Source: DATAGF01 sp963834875
GTDB taxonomy: Bacteria > Actinomycetota > Thermoleophilia > Miltoncostaeales > Miltoncostaeaceae
Length of the DNA stretch: 64,000 nucleotides
Direction of reading: 5' to 3'
NCBI GenBank assembly: GCA_963834875.1
Contig: CAWIDG010000027.1
Span: 372,001 to 436,000, forward strand
The position numbers were made by a program, and so were the translations under genes. The notes below the pieces were generated by a model that ran no database searches, was not told the origin of the DNA, and worked only from the letters and a program-made list of their open reading frames with translations. Positions 43,864-54,159 of the stretch are shown here, one piece after another. How positions within the stretch are numbered: the stretch's first letter is position 1; each line of letters opens with the position of its first letter.

Positions 43864-45442
43864 TCAAGCGCTCCTTTGAGTCGCTGCAGAGACCACAGAC
43901 GGCTCGGGCTGAGGCCTCCAGGCCGGCGGAAGCAGCAGATCTCGTCCGCACCTCGGCGCCTGCCACAGGCGAGAAGAGATGTAGACAGCGACGCCAAACG
44001 ATGACCGCCGCAGGGCGGGACGACGGCGGGAAGGACCCCGTCGACGACTCGCCAGGCAGAGGCCGACGAGCACGACGCACGTCGCGGCAGGATCACCACG
44101 CCACGCCGAGGACCGCCTCCCGAAGAAGACCGCGTCGCAGTCAGGCCGACAGTCTTCGCGACGACGTGCGTGTAGGTGGGCATGAGCACGGTGGTGGCGA
44201 CGGCGTAGGCGGTGGCGACGCCCACGATGCCCCAGGGGAGGCCCGCCACGAAGGAGGCCACCGCCGCGAACACGGAGACGATGCCCCAGCGCAGGAGCCA
44301 GCCGGTGCGATCGCGCGCGAGGAGGATGCTGCCGTGGACGCTCTGGAGCACGAGGAGGATCCCCACCCACGCCAGGACCTGGATCACCGGCACCGCGTCG
44401 TCCCAGCGCTCCCCGAGCACGACGGGGACGAAGTCGGGGGCCGCGATGATGAGGCCCGCCATCGCGGGCATCGTCACCGCGGCCAGGATCCGGGTGACGC
44501 GGATCCAGAGCGACCCGATGCGCGCCGGGTCGTCCTGGATCCTGGAGAACGCCGGGAAGAGGACCTGGCGAACGGGGTCGCCGATCTTCGTGAGGGGATA
44601 GAGCATCAGGTTGTACGACAGGGTGTAGAGCCCCAGCGGGGTGGCCCCCAGGAAGCGGCCGATGAGCAGGTTGTCGGCGTTGCGCTCGAAGTAGGACAGG
44701 AAGCTCGCAGCCCATGACGTTGCCGCTGTAGCCCGCCATCTCCCTCAGGGCCGCGAGCGAGAAGGTGAACCTCGGCCGCCAGCGGCACCACGCCCAGAGG
44801 AGGACGACGTAGACCAGGGAGGTCGAGATCGACATGTTCACGATCGCCCAGGGCCCCCCGCCGAGGACCGCCGTCGCCACGCCGACGGCGCCGCCGGCCA
44901 GGCCCGCCAGCACCTGGCTCACCTCGAGCGCGCGGAAGTTCATGGCGCGGTTCAGGAGGGCACTGTGGGTCGAGGCGAGCGAGACCAAGACGAACGACCC
45001 CGCGAGCGCCATGAACAACGGCTGAACCTCGGGCTCATCGAAGAAGTCGGCCACCAGGCCCGATACGGCGATGCCGAGGAGGGCCAGCAGCACCCCGGCG
45101 TAGAGGTTGGTCCAGAACACCGTGGAGCGGTCCCCGGGCCTCAGGACCTTGCGGTGGATCAGCGCCGAGCCGAACCCGAGGTCGCCGAAGACGAGCATCA
45201 GGGTCGCGAACACGAGGGCCAGCCCAACGAGGCCGAAGTCGAAGGGTGTGAGCAGGCGGGCGAGCACGATGGCCACGGCCGCGCGCGACAGCTGGAGGAC
45301 GATCTGCGACGCGATCTTCCAGCTCACGCCGGTGAGGACGCGGCGGCGCAGGCCGTCGCCCGGCGGGGCCACCGGGGCCGGAGCGAGCGCCGAGCCCGCG
45401 CCGTCCCGCTCCGCCGCGCCCGCCTCAGGTGTGCTCCTGCAT
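43864..45442 (-). CDS. Wzx-like polysaccharide flippase (MOP superfamily, frameshifted)
   Basis: Translocates lipid-linked oligosaccharide across the inner membrane. About 500 residues with a predicted 12 membrane segments, e.g. VLTGVSWKIASQIVLQLSRA, AVAIVLARLLTPFDFGLVGL, LVFATLMLVFGDLGFGSALI, LYAGVLLALLGIAVSGLVAD, FRALEVSQVLAGLAGGAVGV. The WzxC signature is split by a frame change near 44700: YFERNADNLLIGRFLGATPL, GLYTLSYNLMLYPLTKIGDP. Then FPAFSRIQDDPARIGSLWIR and LAAVTMPAMAGLIIAAPDFV. The C-terminus past VVAKTVGLTATR is in mixed frames. The ATG at 45442 is tentative (MQEHT then a shift). Diverges from the GT gene at 45613. Confidence 0.88.
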
Positions 45443-45612
45443 GATCGTCCCCGGCCCCCCGCCGACGGCATCCGCCCGCCGGGCGGCCACACCATTCATC
45501 GGCCGAGATCAGAGCCTAGGCAAGCCTCAGGCCGCGTGAACTGACCGGAAGGGGGGGCCGGGGAGCGGGTCGGGGGGCCTCCTCACGCTCGGGGCGCGCC
45601 TATCATCGCCCG

Positions 45613-46995
45613 ATGCCGCCTGCGCCGGCCGACGACCGCGTCCTGATGCTGACCTACCACTTCCCCCCCATGGGCGGGGCCGGGGTCCAGCGAAGCTCGA
45701 AGTTCGTGCGCTACCTGCCGGACTTCGGCTACCGGCCCGTCGTGATCGCGAGCCCGGGAGCGGCGACCGACCGGTTCACGCCGCACGACGCTCCGCTGGC
45801 GCGAAGCCTCCCGCCGGGGACCGAGGTCCACCGCGTCCCCGGCCCCGAGCCACCGATCAGCGGCGGGCGGCGGCGGCGCGCCGAGCGCTGGGCCGGCCTG
45901 CCCTCGCCCTTCGGCCGCTGGTGGACGGCCGGCGCGCGCGAGCTGGGCCTGCGCGTCGGCCGCGAGGCGGACGTCGACCTCGTCTACGCGAGCATCATGC
46001 CGTTCGAGTCGGGGATCGCCGGGGTCGAGGTCGCCCGCGGCCTCGGCCGGCCCCTGGTCGTGGACCTGCGCGACGCCTGGGCGATCGACGAGCTCCAGGT
46101 GTATCCGAGCGCGGTGCACCGCGCGATCGAGGCGCGCCGGATGCGGCTCCGTCCTGAACGCCGCCGACGCCGTGGTCATGAACACGCGCGAGGCGGCCCG
46201 GCGGGTCGGTGGAGCGCTTCCCCGAGCTCGCAGAGAAGCGCGTGCTCGCCATCGGCAACGGCTTCGACGCGGGGGAGTTCGCGGGCCCCCTTCCCGAGCG
46301 CGCCGACGCGGGCCTTCCAGGATCGTGCACACCGGGATGCTCTACACGGAGCTGGGTTTTCGCCACGAGCGGAGCATGATGGTGCGCCGGCTGCCTGCGG
46401 GGCGCCTCACCGGACCTGAACATCCTCGGGCGCTCGCCCGTCTACCTCTACCGGGCGCTCGACCGCCTGCTGGCGGAGGACCCGACCGCGCGCGCGCGTG
46501 TGGAGGTGCACCTCGCGGGTGTCCTCTCCGAGGCCGATCGCGAGGTCAGCCACGCCTGCGCGGCGGAGGTGCGGCTCCACCCCTACCTCTCGCACGACGA
46601 GTCGATCGCCCTGATCCGCTCGGCCGACCTCCTCTTCCTGCCGATGCACCGGCCGCCGCCGGGCGTCGCGTCGAGCACGACGCCGGGCAAGGCCTTCGAG
46701 TACACGGGCTCCGGGCGGCCGATCCTCGCCGCGGTGCCCCCGGGCGACGCCCGTGACCTGCTGACGAGGCTCGGGACCGCCCGGGTCTGCGATCCCGCCG
46801 ACGTTCAACGCGATGCTGCGCATCCTCCGCGAGGAGCTCGCCCGCGTGAGGGACGGCCGGCCGCCGCCGGAGCCGGATGCGGCCGTCCTGGCGAGCTGCG
46901 AGCGGCGGGCGCTGACCGGCAGGCTCGCCACGGTCTTCGACGAGGTGCTCGCCGCCCGAGCGAGCGGGCGGGCGCCGCTGCGAGCCGCGCTATAG
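45613..46995 (+). CDS. Glycosyltransferase family 4-like protein (frameshifted)
   Basis: Transfers a sugar from a nucleotide donor on the cytoplasmic face. ATG 45613: RVLMLTYHFPPMGGAGVQRS, SKFVRYLPDFGYRPVVIASP (N-terminal GT-B acceptor domain), DVDLVYASIMPFESGIAGVE, GRPLVVDLRDAWAIDELQVY, then after frame changes VLAIGNGFDAGEF, ARARVEVHLAGVLSEADREV, VRLHPYLSHDESIALIRSAD and LLFLPMHRPPPGVASSTTPG, KAFEYTGSGRPILAAVPPGD, the donor-binding E of EYTGSGRP. About 460 residues and four or more frame changes. Acceptor and sugar are unknown. Its TAG is directly beside the stop of the convergent gene. Confidence 0.85.
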
Positions 46996-48151
46996 GCGCT
47001 CGAGGAACGGGGCGAGGCCGGCGGGCGACGCGCCCGGGAGCGCGAGCGCCCGGAGCAGCCGCTCCGCCACGGCCCTCCAGGTGAAGAGGGCCGACCGCTC
47101 CAGCGACAGCGCGCCGAGGCGCTCCGCCGTCCCCGGCTCGGCGAGCGCCCGCATCGCGTCGAGGAGGTCGTCGTCGTCGGCCGGGTCAACGAGGCGGCCG
47201 CCGTCCCCGATGAGCTCTCTGGAGCCTCCCACGCTGGTGCCGATGCTGGGGAGCCCGGCCGCCGCCGCCTCGGCGTAGACGATCGCCGACGCCTCGAAGT
47301 GAGAGGGCATGACGAAGCAGGTCGCGCGCTGGAAGAGCACCTCGGCGCGGGCGCGCTCGGCCGGGACGTTCAACCGCAGGGGGCCGTGGCCCGTGACCCC
47401 GGGCGCGTGGAGCGGTGGGTGGTTGCCGACCACGTCGAGCCGCGCCTCGGGGATCTCGGACCGCAGGCGCGCGAAGGCCCGCATCACCCCGGCGCCGTTC
47501 TTCCCCGACCCAGTCGCGCCCCACGAAGAGGAAGCGGGGCACGCTCCAGTCTCGCTCCACCGGCGACGGGTCGTGGTTCCGCCCCACGCCGACGACGTGG
47601 ATCCGCTCGCGCGGCACGCCGTAGTCGGCCTCGAGCGAGTCCGCGACCCAGGACGTCGAGACGCAGCAGGCGGCCGCGCGCTCGTACGCGCGGCGCTGGC
47701 GCTCCCGCCTCGCTCGTATTGCGCGAGCCGACATCCTGCTCCAGCCGGGATAGGGGTACCGGATCGCCTGCGCGACGGTGATGTCCTCGAACGTCACGAC
47801 CCGCAGGGCGTCCGGGAGCGTGTACCCCGTGCCGATCTGCACGGCGCCGTCGAGCGGCCCGGCGCGGCGGGTCGCGCGGCGGGCCGCCCAGCTCTGGATG
47901 ACGCCCATCTCCGGGCTGATCTCCGCCGTGGCCTTGGCGAGCCGGAGGCTGTCCCGAAGGCCGTCCGCCCGGCACCGGGGCAGTCGCATTGCCGCCAGGA
48001 GCGCGGTCGCCCCGGCATCAAGCGGGGCCGGGGGCAGCGCGCGGAGGGGGTGGACCCGGGCGCCGGCCTCCGACAGGCCCCGCGCGATGCCGGACGGCGA
48101 GCCGGACCAGGTCGCGCGGTCGAGCGGGTCTCCCGGGAACGCGACGGCCAC
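46990..48151 (-). CDS. Glycosyltransferase family 4 protein (frameshifted)
   Basis: About 386 residues. N-terminal half from GTG 48151: AVAFPGDPLDRATWSGSPSG, IARGLSEAGARVHPLRALPP, FEDITVAQAIRYPYPGWSRM, QRRAYERAAACCVSTSWVAD, and DYGVPRERIHVVGVGRNHDP. After a frame change near 47510: FARLRSEIPEARLDVVGNHP, VTGHGPLRLNVPAERARAEV, LFQRATCFVMPSHFEASAIV, YAEAAAAGLPSIGTSVGGSR, ELIGDGGRLVDPADDDDLLD. The E-x7-E of GT4 is E in HFEASAIVYAE. This is the GT-B retaining fold typical of exopolysaccharide assembly. Substrate unknown. Confidence 0.9.
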
Positions 48152-48197
48152 GGCCGGGCCGGCGCCGTCGAGGCGCGGCTCCTCTGATCCGGCGCGG

Positions 48198-49235
48198 TCA
48201 GAAGAGCGTCGAGATCGTGAGGAAGAGCGCCACCGGGACGCCGATCACCACCGCCGCGATCGCCCAGCCGGGGATCCTCGCCGCGTCGGGACCGGGCCGG
48301 ACGGTCTGGTGGTCGTCGGCCGGCCGGCGCCGCGACGGCGGCGCGAGCCCGCTCCGACGCCGCCGTCGCCGCGGATCGCGCCGGTGCGACGCGAGAGCCC
48401 ACCTCCTGCTGCCGCCGGGCCGCGCGGGGCGGGCCGGCGCCGCGCGGGCGGGGGGAGGCGCCGCGGGGGCGGCGGACGCGCCCTTCCCGGCACGACGAGG
48501 GGCGGGGCGGGACCGGGGCTTGGCGGTCGTCACCGGGAGCTGCCGCCTGGCCACCGCCGCCGTGGCTGCGGCGCTGGGGGCGGGGCGGCGCAGGCGGCGC
48601 ACGCCGAACGCGGTGACCGGGATCACGAGCATCGCCATGAACCCGACGACCGCGGCTCTCTGGAGCATGTCGGTGGTGTCGTCTGGACGGCGCCGCGCGC
48701 GCCTGCTCGACGACCGCGGCTGCGGACGCCGTGGCGCCGTCGGCGGCCGTCCGCGCAGCGGGGCCCACCTGCGCGATGACGGCGATGCGCACCCGTTTGG
48801 CGGCGCGGGCTTGCGCGATCGCCACCCGGCCGGCCCGCGCGCGACGCGCGGCCGCGGCACGGCGCCGCTCCCTGGCGGCGGCGCGCCGCCGCTCCTCGGC
48901 GGCGGCCTCGCGCCGCGCCTCGGCCGCGGCCTCGCGCCGCTCCTCGGCCGCGCTGGGCTCCGACGAGTCGCTGTCGTCCGACGGTGGGAGGGGCGGCGGC
49001 TCGGGCTCGACGGGGGCGGGCGCCGGAGCCGGAGCCGGCGCCGGAGCGGGCGCCACCGGGCGCTGCAGGGAGGGCGGCGGAGTGTCGGGAGGCGGGCAGG
49101 TCGGGGCCTGCCGGGACGGCGGGCGCCGCCGCCGCGCCGGGCGGCGGTCAGAGCCGAGGCGCATCGAGCGCGAGGGCGAAGGCGCGCGCGGACGGGTGCC
49201 TCGCAACACCACGCCGAGCTGACGACCGAACCCAC
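48198..49235 (-). CDS. Low-complexity protein with (AP)n hinge, charged coiled coil and two membrane segments
   Basis: No family recognised. In order: proline-rich N-terminus with CPPPDTPPP, alternating APAPAPAPAPAPAPVEPEPP, acidic SDDSDSSEPS, a charged Ala/Glu/Arg helix of about 45 residues made of near-repeats (EERREAAAEARREAAAEERR), a hydrophobic AAVVGFMAMLVIPVTAFGV, an Ala/Pro/Arg-rich linker, and a C-terminal helix GWAIAAVVIGVPVALFLTIS TLF. Two frames are needed (join near 48690). The N-terminus is uncertain. The AP spacer and coiled coil suggest a long stalk joining membrane and wall, or a scaffold for polysaccharide assembly enzymes; this is a guess from composition. Confidence 0.45.
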   Translation of the reverse strand: MGSVVSSAWCCEAPVRARLRPRARCASALTAARRGGGARRPGRPRPARLPTLRRPPCSARWRPLRRRLRLRRPPPSSPSRRPSHRRTTATRRSPARPRSGARPRPRRGARPPPRSGGAPPPGSGAVPRPRVARGPAGWRSRKPAPPNGCASPSSRRWAPLRGRPPTAPRRPQPRSSSRRARRRPDDTTDMLQRAAVVGFMAMLVIPVTAFGVRRLRRPAPSAAATAAVARRQLPVTTAKPRSRPAPRRAGKGASAAPAAPPPARAAPARPARPGGSRRWALASHRRDPRRRRRRSGLAPPSRRRPADDHQTVRPGPDAARIPGWAIAAVVIGVPVALFLTISTLF

Positions 49236-49436
49236 ATCCGAGCCAGGATGTCACAGCGCACGCGAGCGGGGCGGCGCAACTAGCCCGTTCGGCCGGTCGA
49301 GAGCCGGCACCCGGACAGCGATCCCTCCTATAGTCGTGGCATGGTCACGCCCGGCCCCCGCACCGCCCGGACGGGTCACGGGGTCGGGCCGGGCGGCCGT
49401 CCCGCCCGCGCCGCAGCCGCCGCGCCGCGTAGCTCC

Positions 49437-50411
49437 GTGTCCGAGCCCCTGGTGAGCGTGCATCACCCCCGTCTTCAACGGGGAGGCGTATGTCGAGGAG
49501 TGCATCGAGAGCGTCCTCCGCCAGACCTATGCGCGGCGGGAGTACGTGGATCGTCTCGACAACCGCTCGACGCCGGACGGCACGGCGGCGATCCTCGCCG
49601 GGTACGCGGCGCAGGACGCCCGCGGTCCGGGTCGAGTCGCCGCCGGACTTCCCGGGACCCGCTCTCGAACTTCAACCGCGCTTTCCGCGCGATGGACGCG
49701 TCGGCCCGCTACTGCAAGATGCTCTGCGCCGACGACTGGCTGCTTCCCGGAGTGCCTCGAGCGCATGGTCGCGGTCGCGGAGGCCCATCCGGAGGTCGGG
49801 ATCGTCGGCGCCTACCGGCTGGACGACATCTGGGTGAACCTCGATGGCGTGCCGGTGGACCGCGACGTGATCCCGGGGCACGAGTTCTGCGTGCGGGGCC
49901 TGCGCGGCGGGCCGTACCTCACCGGCTCGCCGACCTCGACGATGATCCGGGCCGAGTCTCGTCCGCTCGCGCGACGACTTCTACGACATGACGCTGCTCT
50001 CGGCGGACACCGACTGCCTGTACCGCATCTCGTGCGAGCACGACGTGGCCTGGGTGCGGCAGGTGCTCACCTACACCCGCCGGCACGAGGCGACCATGAC
50101 GACCGACCGCCGACCGGCTCCACACGTACACGATCGAGAACCTGCGCGCGCTGGTCAGGTACGGGCCCCGGGTGATGGCGCCGGCGGAATACCGGCGGCG
50201 GCTGCGCGCGCAGCTCGGCCAGTACGTGTGGTTCCTCGCCAAGCAGGGCCTGCGCGGACAGGACCCGGAGCGCAGAGTTCCGGGCGTTCCACCTGCACAA
50301 CCTGACGCTGCTCGAGGAGGAGTCGTGGCGGCGACCGCGAGGTCGCGGCGGCCGGCCGGCTCTGCCGATCGCTCATGCGGGGTGGCGCGAGCCCGTCAGT
50401 CCTCCCGTGAG
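49437..50411 (+). CDS. Glycosyltransferase family 2 protein (frameshifted)
   Basis: GT-A fold enzyme, about 325 residues. GTG 49437: SEPLVSV, then ITPVFNGEAYVEECIESVLR and QTYARREYV, NRSTPDGTAAILAGYAAQDA (NGSTDGT-like), FNRAFRAMDASARYCKMLCA with the acidic DDW (LCADDWLLPECLERM), VAVAEAHPEVGIVGAYRLDD, GGPYLTGSPTSTMIRAES, and TDCLYRISCEHDVAWVRQVL plus TYTRRHEATMT. Further pieces: LRALVRYGPRVMAPAEYRRR and LRAQLGQYVWFLAKQGLRGQ. It ends GREVAAAGRLCRSL-like at TGA 50411, after several frame changes. Likely an inverting transferase of the exopolysaccharide repeat unit. Confidence 0.82.
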
Positions 50412-51247
50412 ACGTTCTCGCAGTCGGCCGCGATGACGTCGGAGGTGTCGGCGATCACGGTGTCGTAGCCGAGCCCGCACCCGACGACGTCGGGCACGCG
50501 GTCGCTCAGACCGGTCAGCAGGCGATCGTCGCCGTCTCCGCCGTCGAGCGTGTCCGTTCCGAAGCCGCCGTCGAGGACGTCGTCCCCGGCGCCGCCGGTC
50601 AGGCTGTCGGAGCCGATGTCGCCGAGGAGCCGGTCGGCGCCGTCCCCGCCATCGAGGGCGTCGTCCCCGATTCCGCCCGAGAAGCCGGTCGTCGCCCGCA
50701 TCGCCGGCAAGCCGGTCGTCGCCGCGGCCGCCGTCCATCACGTCCTCGCCGTCCCCCCGAGCAGCGTGTCCGAGCCACCCGTGCCGGCGATGTCGTCGAT
50801 GCCGGCGCCCCCCGAGAGGGTGTCGTTGCCCGTGCCGCCCGCCATCCGGTCGTCACCCGACCCCCCGTCGAGGACGTCATCGCCGCCGACGTCCTGCACG
50901 AGGTCGTTGTCGGGCCCACCCAGCGACCGGTCGTCGCCGGGGCCTCCCGGAGCAGGTCGGCATCGGCGCCGCCGCTCAGCCGATCGCCCCCGGGGCCGCC
51001 GAACAGCCGGTCGCCGCCGCCCTGACCGAGCAGCCGGTCAACCCCGCCGAGCCCGATCAGCACGTCGCTCCCGTCGCCGGCCCGGATGCGGTCGCCCGCG
51101 GTCGTGCCGCGCGAGGGTGTCACCGGCGGCGCCCCCCGCTATGACTGCCGCCACGACGGCGGGGGCCGGCAGTGCGAGGGCGCAGCACGCGAGCAGGGCA
51201 CCCGCGGCCCGCCGCCGCGGAGACCGCCGAGCACGGGATGAATCCAT
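50396..51247 (-). CDS. Secreted calcium-binding RTX-repeat protein (frameshifted)
   Basis: About 283 residues. ATG 51247 starts a signal peptide: MDSSRARRSPRRRAAGALLA, CCALALPAPAVVAAVIAGGA. The mature part is a run of RTX nonapeptides GGxGxDxLx: AGDRIRAGDGSDVLIGLGGV, DRLLGQGGGDRLFGGPGGDR, LDGGDGADRLLGDIGSDSLT and GGAGDDVLDGGFGTDTLDGG. The end GLGYDTVIADTSDVIAADCE resembles caps of other actinobacterial RTX proteins. Repeats form a Ca2+-binding beta-roll. Three frames are needed. There is no enzymatic domain. It converges with the GT2 gene (16-nt overlap of ends) and lies divergently before the Wzz-like gene, so a role in the polysaccharide matrix is plausible. Confidence 0.85.
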
Positions 51248-51520
51248 TCGCTCCTGCCCTTCCCTCGTGGATCGCGACACCGTTCGACGGTACACACGAC
51301 GGGCACGCGGTCACCACCGCTCAATTTCCAGGGTCCCCTGGCCATTCGGCTAGTCGGGCGGCCGCGAGGCACCCCGATCGTTCACCCTCGTCAGCCCGAT
51401 CGGCGATGGTCGCCGCCGGAAGCGCGATCTATGGTCGGACACGGTGCCGTTCGCCGTCCGGGCGCGGCGCCGGCCGCGGCCAGGATGCGGCGGACATCGA
51501 TCGGGATGGGGACGCACGCG
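51248..51520. promoter_or_regulatory. Divergent intergenic region, no gene seen
   Basis: 273 nt between the RTX gene (minus) and the Wzz-like gene (plus). It should hold both promoters. I see no clear TATAAT/TTGACA pair, only moderately AT-rich stretches around 51300-51340 (TCAATTTCC). Confidence 0.3.
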
Positions 51521-52348
51521 ATGGACCTGAAGCTTTTCTCACGAGTCATCTGGCGATTCCGGTACCTCGTCGGCGCCGCCCTCGCAATCGGACTCGTCCT
51601 GGCGTTCATGACCTACCAGCAGAGCAGTGGGCAGGAGCGCTGGACCAGCGACTCGTCGCTGTTGGTCACGCAGCGCGGGTTCCCCTGGGGGCGGGTCTCG
51701 ATCCCGGTCGAGGCGACGCCGGTGCTCGAGCCGGGCGATCAGCCCGAGCCCTTCACGCCGGAGTACGCCGATCCCAGCCGGCTGACGTCGCTGGCCACCC
51801 TCTACGCCCAGCTCGCCGAGAGCGACCAGGTCCGGGCGCTGATCGAGGCCGAGGGGCCGCTCGAGCCGGGCTCGGTGATCGACGCCCGTCCCCTCGTGGG
51901 CGGCGCCAACGACGACGAGAGCCTCCCGTTGATCGCGATCACGACGATCGCCGGCAGCGAGCAGGGCACCCTCGCCCTGACCGAGCGCGTCACCCAGGGC
52001 TTCACGGACTACCTCCGCATCGAGCAGGAGCGCAACGAGATCCCCCAGCGACAGCGCGTAATGGTCGAGGTCGTCAAGCAGCCGGGCTCGGACCGCCCGG
52101 GCGTCGCGACGCTCGCGCAGGGCCGTTCCCTCACGCGTCCGGCGGTGTTGTTCCTCGCCCTCGCCATCGCATCGATCGGGCTGGCGTTCATCCTCGAGAA
52201 CCTCCGCCCGGCACGGCGGCCCGAGCCGGATCCCGACCGCATGCCGTACGACGACGAGGAGGACCTCCCGCCGCCCGCGGACCCGGAGCCGAGCCCGCGC
52301 CGCCGGCGCGGCGGCCGCCTGACGCGCTCGCCCTCGTCGAGCCCCTGA
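51521..52348 (+). CDS. Wzz-like chain-length determinant protein
   Basis: 275 residues, uninterrupted, with the two-helix Wzz topology: short basic N-terminus MDLKLFSRVIWRFRYLVGAA leading into LAIGLVLAFMTYQ, a periplasmic/extracellular region (SLLVTQRGFPWGRVSIPVEA to QRQRVMVEVVKQPGSDRPGV) and a C-terminal helix VLFLALAIASIGLAFILENL. It continues with a cytoplasmic tail rich in Asp, Glu, Pro and Arg (PDRMPYDDEEDLPPPADPEP, RRRRGGR). There is no Walker motif, so it lacks a fused BY-kinase. ATG 51521. Followed after 10 nt by the polymerase-like gene, which supports a Wzx/Wzy system. Confidence 0.75.
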   Translation: MDLKLFSRVIWRFRYLVGAALAIGLVLAFMTYQQSSGQERWTSDSSLLVTQRGFPWGRVSIPVEATPVLEPGDQPEPFTPEYADPSRLTSLATLYAQLAESDQVRALIEAEGPLEPGSVIDARPLVGGANDDESLPLIAITTIAGSEQGTLALTERVTQGFTDYLRIEQERNEIPQRQRVMVEVVKQPGSDRPGVATLAQGRSLTRPAVLFLALAIASIGLAFILENLRPARRPEPDPDRMPYDDEEDLPPPADPEPSPRRRRGGRLTRSPSSSP

Positions 52349-52358
52349 CGCGACGCCC

Positions 52359-53880
52359 GTGGCCGTCGCCAAAGCGCCCATCGCGCGAGGGTCGCTGCTG
52401 GTCCCGTGGACGGTCCTGTTCGGCGCCCTCGCCGTCCAGTGGTCCGCGGCGACCGGCGTCGCGATGGCGGCGGTCGCCGCGGTCGCGGTCGGCGCGGTCG
52501 GCGCGGCCGTCCTGGTGCGCCGCGGCGGACTCGAGTGGTCCACGCTGCTCGCGGCGATCCTGGCCATCATCCTGCTCATCCCGATCAACCGGTATGCGCT
52601 GCCCGGCAGCCTGCCGTTCGAGATCGAGCCATATCGGCTGGCGGTCTCCCTCGCGATCGCCCTCTGGATCGCCGCGCTCCTCATCGACCCTCGGGTGCGG
52701 CTGCGGACGAGCGGCTTCGAGGCGCCCCTAGGCCTCCTCGTCGCCGCGACGCTCGCGTCGGTGGTGGTCAACGGCGATCGGGTGAGCGAGCTCAGCGGCG
52801 ACGTGGCGAAGAGCCTGACGTTCTTCGGGAGCTTCCTGCTCTTCTTCTTCATGTTCGTCAGCGTCGTGCGCAGCCGGCGCACCCTCGACGCCCTGATCAA
52901 GCTGCTGGTCGGGGGGGTGCGCTCGTCGCCGCGCTCACCGTCTACGAGTCCCGCAGCGGCTACAACATCTTCGATCACCTGTCGCAGTTCGTGCCGGTCC
53001 TCAACCTCACGGGCTCGCCGTACGTCCCGGAGCGCGGCGGCCTCGCCCGCGCCTACGGCTCGGGACAGCACCCGATCGCCACCGGGGCTGCATTCGTCAT
53101 GCTGATCCCGCTCGCGATCTACCTGGTGAAGGCCCAGCGACGCAAGGCGCTCTGGGCAGGCGCCGGCGTTCTCCTGCTGCTCGGGGCACTCGCCACGATC
53201 TCGAAGACGAGCGTCCTGATGCTCGTCGCGCTCGTGCTCGTCTTCCTCTGGCTCCGCCCGCGGGAGACGAAGCGCCTCTCGCCGCTGCTGATCCCGCTCC
53301 TGCTCGTGGTGCACCTCGCCCTGCCGGGGACAATGGGGTCCCTGAAGACCTCGTTCTTCCCGGAGCGATGGGCTCATCGCCTCGCAGAACAGATCGAGCC
53401 CCGACTCCTACTCAAGCGGCCGCCTCACCGACGTCGGCCCCGCGCTCGAGCAGTTCCGCGAGCAGCCGTTCATCGGCAAGGGCTACGGCACCTTGATGAT
53501 CGAGCAGGACCATGCTAACGCGCTAATCCTGGACAATCAGTGGCTCGCAACCCTGCTCAAGATCGGCGCCATCGGCGCCCTGGCCTGGGTCTGGCTGATA
53601 CTCCTGCCGTGCGCCGCCTCAGCAGGCGGGCGCGCCGAGGACTACTCGACCACCGGCCTGCTGGCGGTCGGCCTCGCGGCCTCGATAACCGCGTTCGCGG
53701 TCGGGATGTTCACCTTCGACTCGTTCGCCTTCGTCCAGGTCACGTTCCTGTTGTTCATCCTGCTCGCGTTCACCGCCACGACGCTGCGGCTGCGGCCGGA
53801 CGACCTCGAGGTCGGCGCCGCCGCCGGGGCTCGCGGACCGGCGCGCCATCGCGCCGATGGTCGGGAGAAGCCACGCCTGA
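52359..53880 (+). CDS. O-antigen ligase/polymerase-like (Wzy/WaaL) membrane protein (frameshifted)
   Basis: About 507 residues with 10-12 membrane helices: TVLFGALAVQWSAATGVAMA, LAVSLAIALWIAALLIDP, SLTFFGSFLLFFFMFVSVVR, then after a frame change near 52920 the extracytoplasmic region VYESRSGYNIFDHLSQFVPV with RAYGSGQHPIATGAAFVMLI, ISKTSVLMLVALVLVFLWLR, and after another near 53385 REQPFIGKGYGTLMIEQDHA with NALILDNQWLATLLKIGAIG and TFDSFAFVQVTFLLFILLAF. The GKGYGT...HA..LDNQWLA segment is typical of the O-antigen ligase family. GTG 52359; TGA 53880 in the third frame. Confidence 0.85.
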
Positions 53881-53884
53881 CTCC

Positions 53885-54159
53885 ATGCCCAGAGCCGCGC
53901 CGGGCGACCGCGCCGCGAGGCACGCGCTGCGCCCCTTCAGCGGCTGGCTCGTCGACGTCATCGTGGGGTGCATCGGCGGCAGCATCATCGTGGCGGCCTC
54001 GGTCAGTCGATGCTCATCACCGCCCGCGTCGCGGGGAGCCTGACAGTGGCCGTGACGCTCATCGCCTGCGGCTCCGTCCTCGGCATCGGCTTCATGCGCG
54101 TGGTCCGGGCCCGCGGCGAGTCGGACCGCGTCCGACGGGCGGGCGGGCCCCGCGGCTGA
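53885..54159 (+). CDS. Small two-helix membrane protein (frameshifted)
   Basis: About 91 residues beginning 5 nt after the ligase-like gene: MPRAAPGDRAARHALRPFSG then GWLVDVIVGCIGGSIIVAAS, a frame change near 54005, LITARVAGSLTVAVTLIACG and SVLGIGFMRVVRARGESDRV. Two membrane helices separated by a short loop, with basic residues on both ends. Unknown family. It may be a small partner of the ligase or flippase. The ATG and spacing suggest translational coupling. Converges with the GT2 gene and overlaps its 3' end by 68 nt. Confidence 0.4.

Noticed and set aside
48198..49235. Reading the Ala/Pro/Arg-rich frame as a TonB-like or histone-like protein
   Set aside because: No TonB C-terminal YP motif or histone H1-type PAKK repeats; composition alone is not enough.
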